NCBI RefSeq assembly: GCF_035593305.1
Contig: NZ_CP141615.1
Coordinates: forward strand, 3,193,722 to 3,257,721
DNA length: 64,000 bases
Direction: 5' to 3'
Origin: Limnochorda sp. L945t
Lineage (GTDB): Bacteria > Bacillota > Limnochordia > Limnochordales > Geochordaceae
Notes under the pieces: model-generated
What the model was told of the DNA's origin: nothing
Databases searched by the model: none
Seen by the model: only the letters and a program-made list of their open reading frames with translations
Made by a program: the position numbers and the translations under genes
Shown here: positions 60,451 to 64,000 of the stretch, piece after piece
Layout: each line of letters opens with the position of its first letter
How positions within the stretch are numbered: position 1 is the first letter of the stretch

Positions 60451-60536
60451 GGTAGCGACGGTGGCCGGTGCCCGTTTACGGGCTCGAGGCCCGGCGCGCG
60501 CGGTCGCAGGGCGCCCCGGACGGCCCCGAACGCCCG

Positions 60537-60565
60537 TTGCTCCCCGACATGTCGGGCAGTATAAT
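60537..60565 (+). promoter_or_regulatory. Sigma-A promoter of the ribonucleotide reductase gene
   Basis: TTGCTC (60537-60542) and perfect TATAAT (60560-60565) with a 17-base spacer, 43 bases before the ATG. A 14-bp palindrome fills most of the spacer. Confidence 0.65.
60543..60556. promoter_or_regulatory. Palindromic candidate operator inside the nrdJ promoter
   Basis: CCCGACATGTCGGG is a perfect 14-bp palindrome between the -35 and -10 hexamers, the classic place for a repressor. It does not look like an NrdR box. The regulator is unknown. Confidence 0.55.
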
Positions 60566-60608
60566 GCCAGTGCTCTCAACATCTAGTGGCGGGCAGGTGT
60601 TCGGTATC

Positions 60609-63600
60609 ATGGAGGCCGAGTCCAGGAGCTATCGCTGGGGACCCGTGCAAGAGCTCATCTTCCTCGATCGCTACAGCCCGAAAGCTGCCCGAGACGAGAT
60701 CGCGGTGGGCGACATTGTCGTGGTCATGACCAGCGACGACCGGCGCCACCCTGCCAAGGAGGTAGGGGTCGTCGAGGCGGTGGAGGGCGGCGAGGTCGTC
60801 GTGCGCCTCAAGGTGAGCGGCGAGGTGATCCGCCGTCCCTTGAGCCGGTGCGACAAGCCCGTCGAGACCCGACCGGAGCAGATGTGGGACCGGCTGGCCC
60901 GGGCGGCCGCGAAAGTCGAGGCGCCCGAGCTGCGGGAGAAGCTACGGGACGAGTTCCGGTGGCTCCTGGACGGGTTCCGTTTCGTGCCCGGCGGGCGCAT
61001 CAACCTGCTGCTCGGCTCGGGGCAAAACCTGACCGCGTACAACTGCTACGTCATCCCCGTGCGGGGCCGCACGCCGGATGTGCCGGCCGACTCGCGCCAC
61101 GCCATCATCGACACGCTGGGCAACATGGTGGAGACCATGGCCCGCGGCGGCGGGGTCGGGATCAACCTCTCCGTGCTGCGGCCGCATCTTGCGTCCGTGA
61201 AGGGCGTCAACGGCAAATCGTCGGGATCGGTCTCGTGGGGAGCCCTCTTCAGCTTCGCCACGGGGCTGGTGGAGCAGGGAGGCAGTCGCAGGGGCGCGTT
61301 GATGCTCATCCTCAACGTCTGGCACCCCGACATCGTCGAGTTCATCAATGCCAAGCGCGACTTCTCTGCCATCACCAATGCCAACATCAGCGTCGGCATT
61401 ACGGAGGAGTTCGAGCAGGCACTGGAGCAGGACGCGCAGTGGGAGCTGGTGTTCCCCGAGACGACCGACCCCGACTACGACCGGGTGTGGGACGGCGATT
61501 TGAAGAAGTGGAAGGCCATGGGCAAGCCCGTGCGGGTGTACCAGCGGGTGCGGGCCCGGGACCTCTTCCGCCAGATCGTCGAGTCGGCGTGGGCCTCGGC
61601 AGAGCCGGGCTTCGTCCGGCTCGACTACGCCAACAAGATGTCCAACTCGTGGTATTATGCGCCGCTCATCTCCACGAACCCCTGCTTTGCGGGGTCCGTG
61701 CGCCTTGCCACGTCGAAGGGATACCTGACGTTCGAGGAGCTCTACCACAGCGAGGAGCCCCTACAGGTTCTGACGGATGCCAGGGTGCGGGCCGTGGCCA
61801 TGGCTCCAGTGGCAGGCAATTCCCGGGGCCGGATATCGGCCCAAGCGTTGAGGCAACTGCCCACAGGCGTCGAGGTTCGCCCAGCGGTTCACGTCTTCCT
61901 TACCCGTCGCAACGCGCCGGTGTTTCGGTTGAAGACCGTTCACGGGTACGAGGTGATCGCCACTGCCGATCATAGGTTCCTGACCCCGGCCGGTTGGGTC
62001 GAGCTGAAAGACCTGACTCCTGGCCAAACCCTCTTTCTGCAATCGGGACCGGGCGCGTGGTCCGACGAGCGCCGCTTGCCGCCCTGGATTATCGATGAGC
62101 CGGCTGTACTGGGCAAGCTAAATGCTCGAATTCGTCGAGGCGACGCCCATCCACCTGAGGAATGGAGCGCCGAGTTAGGTCAAGTACTTGGTTGGTTAAC
62201 TGGAGACGGTTATACGTACGACGACAATGGCAAGCCTGTTGTGACATTGGTCTTTGGCCCTGGAGAACGGGCTCGTCTACCCCGCTTTAGAGAGTTGCTC
62301 AAGTCGTGGTTTGGAGTCAGTGGAAACGTTACGACCCGTAATCACACGGCGGCTTTGCAGCTCGAGGGGATACCCGCACGTTTCTTCAGGAATCTAGGCA
62401 TGAGGCCTGTCAAGGCAAGTGAAAAGAGGGTACCAGACTCGATCTGGCGGGCACCCAAAGACGCGGTCGTCGGATTTTTGCAGGGGCTGTTCACGAGTGA
62501 TGGCACGGTCAACATCTCATGTCACGGGAAATCGTGCTCAATTCGGCTGACCAGCAGCTCAGAGCAGCTTCTCAAGGACGTGCAGTTGCTCCTCCTCAAT
62601 CTGGGGATCGTCTCACGGGTCTATAAGCGCCGTGATGCGGCGAAACGACCCCTCCCGGGCAGCGATAGGAGTCCTGCGTGCTATCCGGTTCAATCACAGT
62701 GGGAGCTTGTTCTGGACAAGGAAAACAGGGATCGCTTTGCCCGATCCATCGGCTTCCTGGAGGTGGAGAAGCAGAAGAAGGTCCGTCGCTATATTGAATC
62801 GAAGTTGCGGGAAACTCATTTGGAACGATTTGTGACGAAGGTAGCGTCAGTGGAGCCTGCTGGCTTCGAGGACGTCTATGATACAACGGAGCCGGTGACT
62901 CATTCAATCATCGCGAATGGCCTTGTTGCCCATCAGTGCGCGGAACAGCCGCTTCCGGCATGGGGCGTCTGCCTTCTGGGGCACCTCAATCTGGCGCGGT
63001 TTGTTGAAAACGGGGAAGTCAAATGGGCAGAACTGGGCAAGGCCGCCAGGCTGGGCGTACGGTTCCTCGACAACGTCATCGACATCACTCCGTATTTCTT
63101 CGAGGAGAATGAACGCCAGCAAAAGATGGAGCGCCGGGTCGGCATGGGCACGATGGGCCTGGCGGAGATGCTGATTCATCTGGGCATTCGCTACGGGAGC
63201 CCGGAGGCGATCGCGTTCGTCGACCGGCTGTACGGCTTCATCAGCCGGGAGGCGTACCTGGCCTCGGTGGAGCTGGCGAAGGAGAAGGGCCCCTTCCCGG
63301 CCTTCGACGCGGAGAAGTACCTGCAGTCGGGCTTCATGAAGACGATGCCTGAGGACGTACGGGAGGCGATCCGGGCGCACGGGATCCGAAACGTCACGCT
63401 CCTCACCCAGGCGCCTACCGGGACGACCGGCACCATGGCAGCCACTTCTACGGGCATCGAGCCGTATTACGCCTGGTCCTACTGGCGTCAGGGGCGGCTC
63501 GGGCGGAAGGAGATCTTCGAGCCGGTCGTGCAGGAGTACCTCGACGCTCACCCCGAGCTCGGGGGTGACGTGAAGAGGCTGCCGCCCTACTTCGTCACGG

Positions 63601-64000
63601 CTCTCGAACTGACGCCCGAGGAGCACGTCCGGATGCAGGCGGCGATCCAACGGTGGGTGGACAGTGCCCTGAGCAAGACGGCCAATTTACCGTCCCACTA
63701 TACCGTGGACCAGACGCTCGAGCTGTACGAGCTCGCCATCAAGCTGGGCTGCAAGGGCGTGACCATCTACCGGGACAAGTCGCGCGACGAGCAGGTACTG
63801 GTCGCCAAAGACGAGGGCACCCCCGGCTCGGAGCAGACGGGCGTGACGTCGGAGCAGGTGGCGAGCGTGCGGCGGGAAGCCGCGACTTCGGGCTCTCCGC
63901 TGGACGTGGAGCCCAGGGCCGTCATCGGCGAGGTGCCGGAAGAGGTGGAGGGTTTCACGTACCGGCAAAAGACGCTGGTCGGTACGGCCCGGGTGGTGGT
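60609..64000 (+). CDS. nrdJ: Adenosylcobalamin-dependent (class II) ribonucleotide reductase with intein, 3' end outside window
   Basis: One frame is open from ATG 60609 to the window end (1130 codons), with CAGGTG nine bases upstream. After removal of the intein (61683-62936) the host protein reads as class II reductase: NLTAYNCYVIP with the first redox Cys, MARGGGVGINLSVLRP, GSRRGALMLILNVWHPDI, ISTNP joined to CAEQPLPAWGVCLLGHLNL, and LLTQAPTGTTGTMAATSTGIEP. A C-terminal region TLELYELAIKLGCKGVTIYRDKS follows. It makes deoxyribonucleotides using B12 and needs no oxygen. N-extein is 358 residues; the end of the gene is beyond the window. Confidence 0.93.
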   Translation, partial: MEAESRSYRWGPVQELIFLDRYSPKAARDEIAVGDIVVVMTSDDRRHPAKEVGVVEAVEGGEVVVRLKVSGEVIRRPLSRCDKPVETRPEQMWDRLARAAAKVEAPELREKLRDEFRWLLDGFRFVPGGRINLLLGSGQNLTAYNCYVIPVRGRTPDVPADSRHAIIDTLGNMVETMARGGGVGINLSVLRPHLASVKGVNGKSSGSVSWGALFSFATGLVEQGGSRRGALMLILNVWHPDIVEFINAKRDFSAITNANISVGITEEFEQALEQDAQWELVFPETTDPDYDRVWDGDLKKWKAMGKPVRVYQRVRARDLFRQIVESAWASAEPGFVRLDYANKMSNSWYYAPLISTNPCFAGSVRLATSKGYLTFEELYHSEEPLQVLTDARVRAVAMAPVAGNSRGRISAQALRQLPTGVEVRPAVHVFLTRRNAPVFRLKTVHGYEVIATADHRFLTPAGWVELKDLTPGQTLFLQSGPGAWSDERRLPPWIIDEPAVLGKLNARIRRGDAHPPEEWSAELGQVLGWLTGDGYTYDDNGKPVVTLVFGPGERARLPRFRELLKSWFGVSGNVTTRNHTAALQLEGIPARFFRNLGMRPVKASEKRVPDSIWRAPKDAVVGFLQGLFTSDGTVNISCHGKSCSIRLTSSSEQLLKDVQLLLLNLGIVSRVYKRRDAAKRPLPGSDRSPACYPVQSQWELVLDKENRDRFARSIGFLEVEKQKKVRRYIESKLRETHLERFVTKVASVEPAGFEDVYDTTEPVTHSIIANGLVAHQCAEQPLPAWGVCLLGHLNLARFVENGEVKWAELGKAARLGVRFLDNVIDITPYFFEENERQQKMERRVGMGTMGLAEMLIHLGIRYGSPEAIAFVDRLYGFISREAYLASVELAKEKGPFPAFDAEKYLQSGFMKTMPEDVREAIRAHGIRNVTLLTQAPTGTTGTMAATSTGIEPYYAWSYWRQGRLGRKEIFEPVVQEYLDAHPELGGDVKRLPPYFVTALELTPEEHVRMQAAIQRWVDSALSKTANLPSHYTVDQTLELYELAIKLGCKGVTIYRDKSRDEQVLVAKDEGTPGSEQTGVTSEQVASVRREAATSGSPLDVEPRAVIGEVPEEVEGFTYRQKTLVGTARVV
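61683..62936 (+). other. Intein with LAGLIDADG homing endonuclease in nrdJ
   Basis: A 418-residue in-frame insertion. It begins with Cys (CFAGSVRLATSKGYLTFEEL, block A). Block B is EVIATADHRFLTPAGWVELKD with the catalytic T-x-x-H (His codon 61971). Two LAGLIDADG blocks follow: LGWLTGDGYTYDD (Asp codon 62205) and LQGLFTSDGTVN (Asp codon 62499). It ends with EDVYDTTEPVTHSIIANGLVAHQ before Cys+1 of the host. The last residue is Gln, a known variant of Asn. The insertion splits NP-C at a conserved reductase site. Codons such as TTA, AGA and ATA and a lower GC level set it apart from the host, so it was likely acquired as a mobile element. Confidence 0.92.

Overview
The window is GC-rich (about 70 % by eye) and almost fully coding. 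It has many GTG and TTG starts behind strong GGAGG-type ribosome binding sites and many 4-bp start/stop overlaps. The GlpP-type antiterminator, a YyaC-like sporulation protein and the operon style point to a high-GC member of the Bacillota (Limnochordia, Symbiobacteriia or similar). That placement is an inference; there is no rRNA in the window. I see no tRNA, rRNA, CRISPR array, insertion sequence or phage block.

Layout. (1) 1-13014, carbon and glycerol metabolism: a partial xylulokinase-like kinase, a second FGGY kinase, a cupin sugar isomerase and a class I aldolase, then glpK, a DJ-1/PfpI protein, divergent glpD and glpP, and a glycerol-3-phosphate type ABC importer (two permeases and a binding protein, no ATPase) behind a hairpin-rich leader. 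(2) 13015-18666: an orphan protein with a palindrome-rich promoter, then an NADH-linked [FeFe] hydrogenase operon with a Rex-like box on its promoter. (3) 18732-25669, minus strand: a TctCBA tricarboxylate transporter, a NitT/TauT-type ABC transporter and a PrpB-like lyase. (4) 25923-29044: an XRE-TPR regulator, a divergent 53-residue secreted-peptide gene not previously called, and a radical SAM/SPASM protein. The first two look like an RRNPP peptide quorum-sensing pair. (5) 29215-32319: a nucleoside-sugar-epimerase-like SDR and acetoacetyl-CoA synthetase. (6) 32316-42806: a PQQ alcohol dehydrogenase island with a XoxF-type (lanthanide signature) enzyme, a XoxJ-cytochrome c fusion, and a binding protein, beta-propeller and ABC-2 ATPase/permease resembling the lanthanide-uptake (lut) set, flanked by pieces of a second NitT/TauT transporter. 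(7) 42787-45913: small membrane proteins, a HAD phosphatase, a SirB1-like protein and a DUF84 NTPase. (8) 45939-57155: a form II CO-dehydrogenase-like molybdenum hydroxylase operon (coxG, S, L, M, D, E), a split XdhC pair, YyaC-like, SCP2 and patatin proteins, and moaA. (9) 57304-60450: an M28-like membrane peptidase and an ABC-2 transporter. (10) 60609-end: a B12-dependent ribonucleotide reductase interrupted by a 418-residue homing-endonuclease intein; it runs off the window.

Together the genes describe a chemolitho-heterotroph that can respire or ferment glycerol and sugars, exchange electrons between NADH and H2, oxidise alcohols outside the membrane with a PQQ enzyme, and run a molybdenum hydroxylase. 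The most likely undescribed system is the regulator/peptide pair at 25923-27695. The XoxF/XoxJ-cytochrome/lut-like island is the second candidate.
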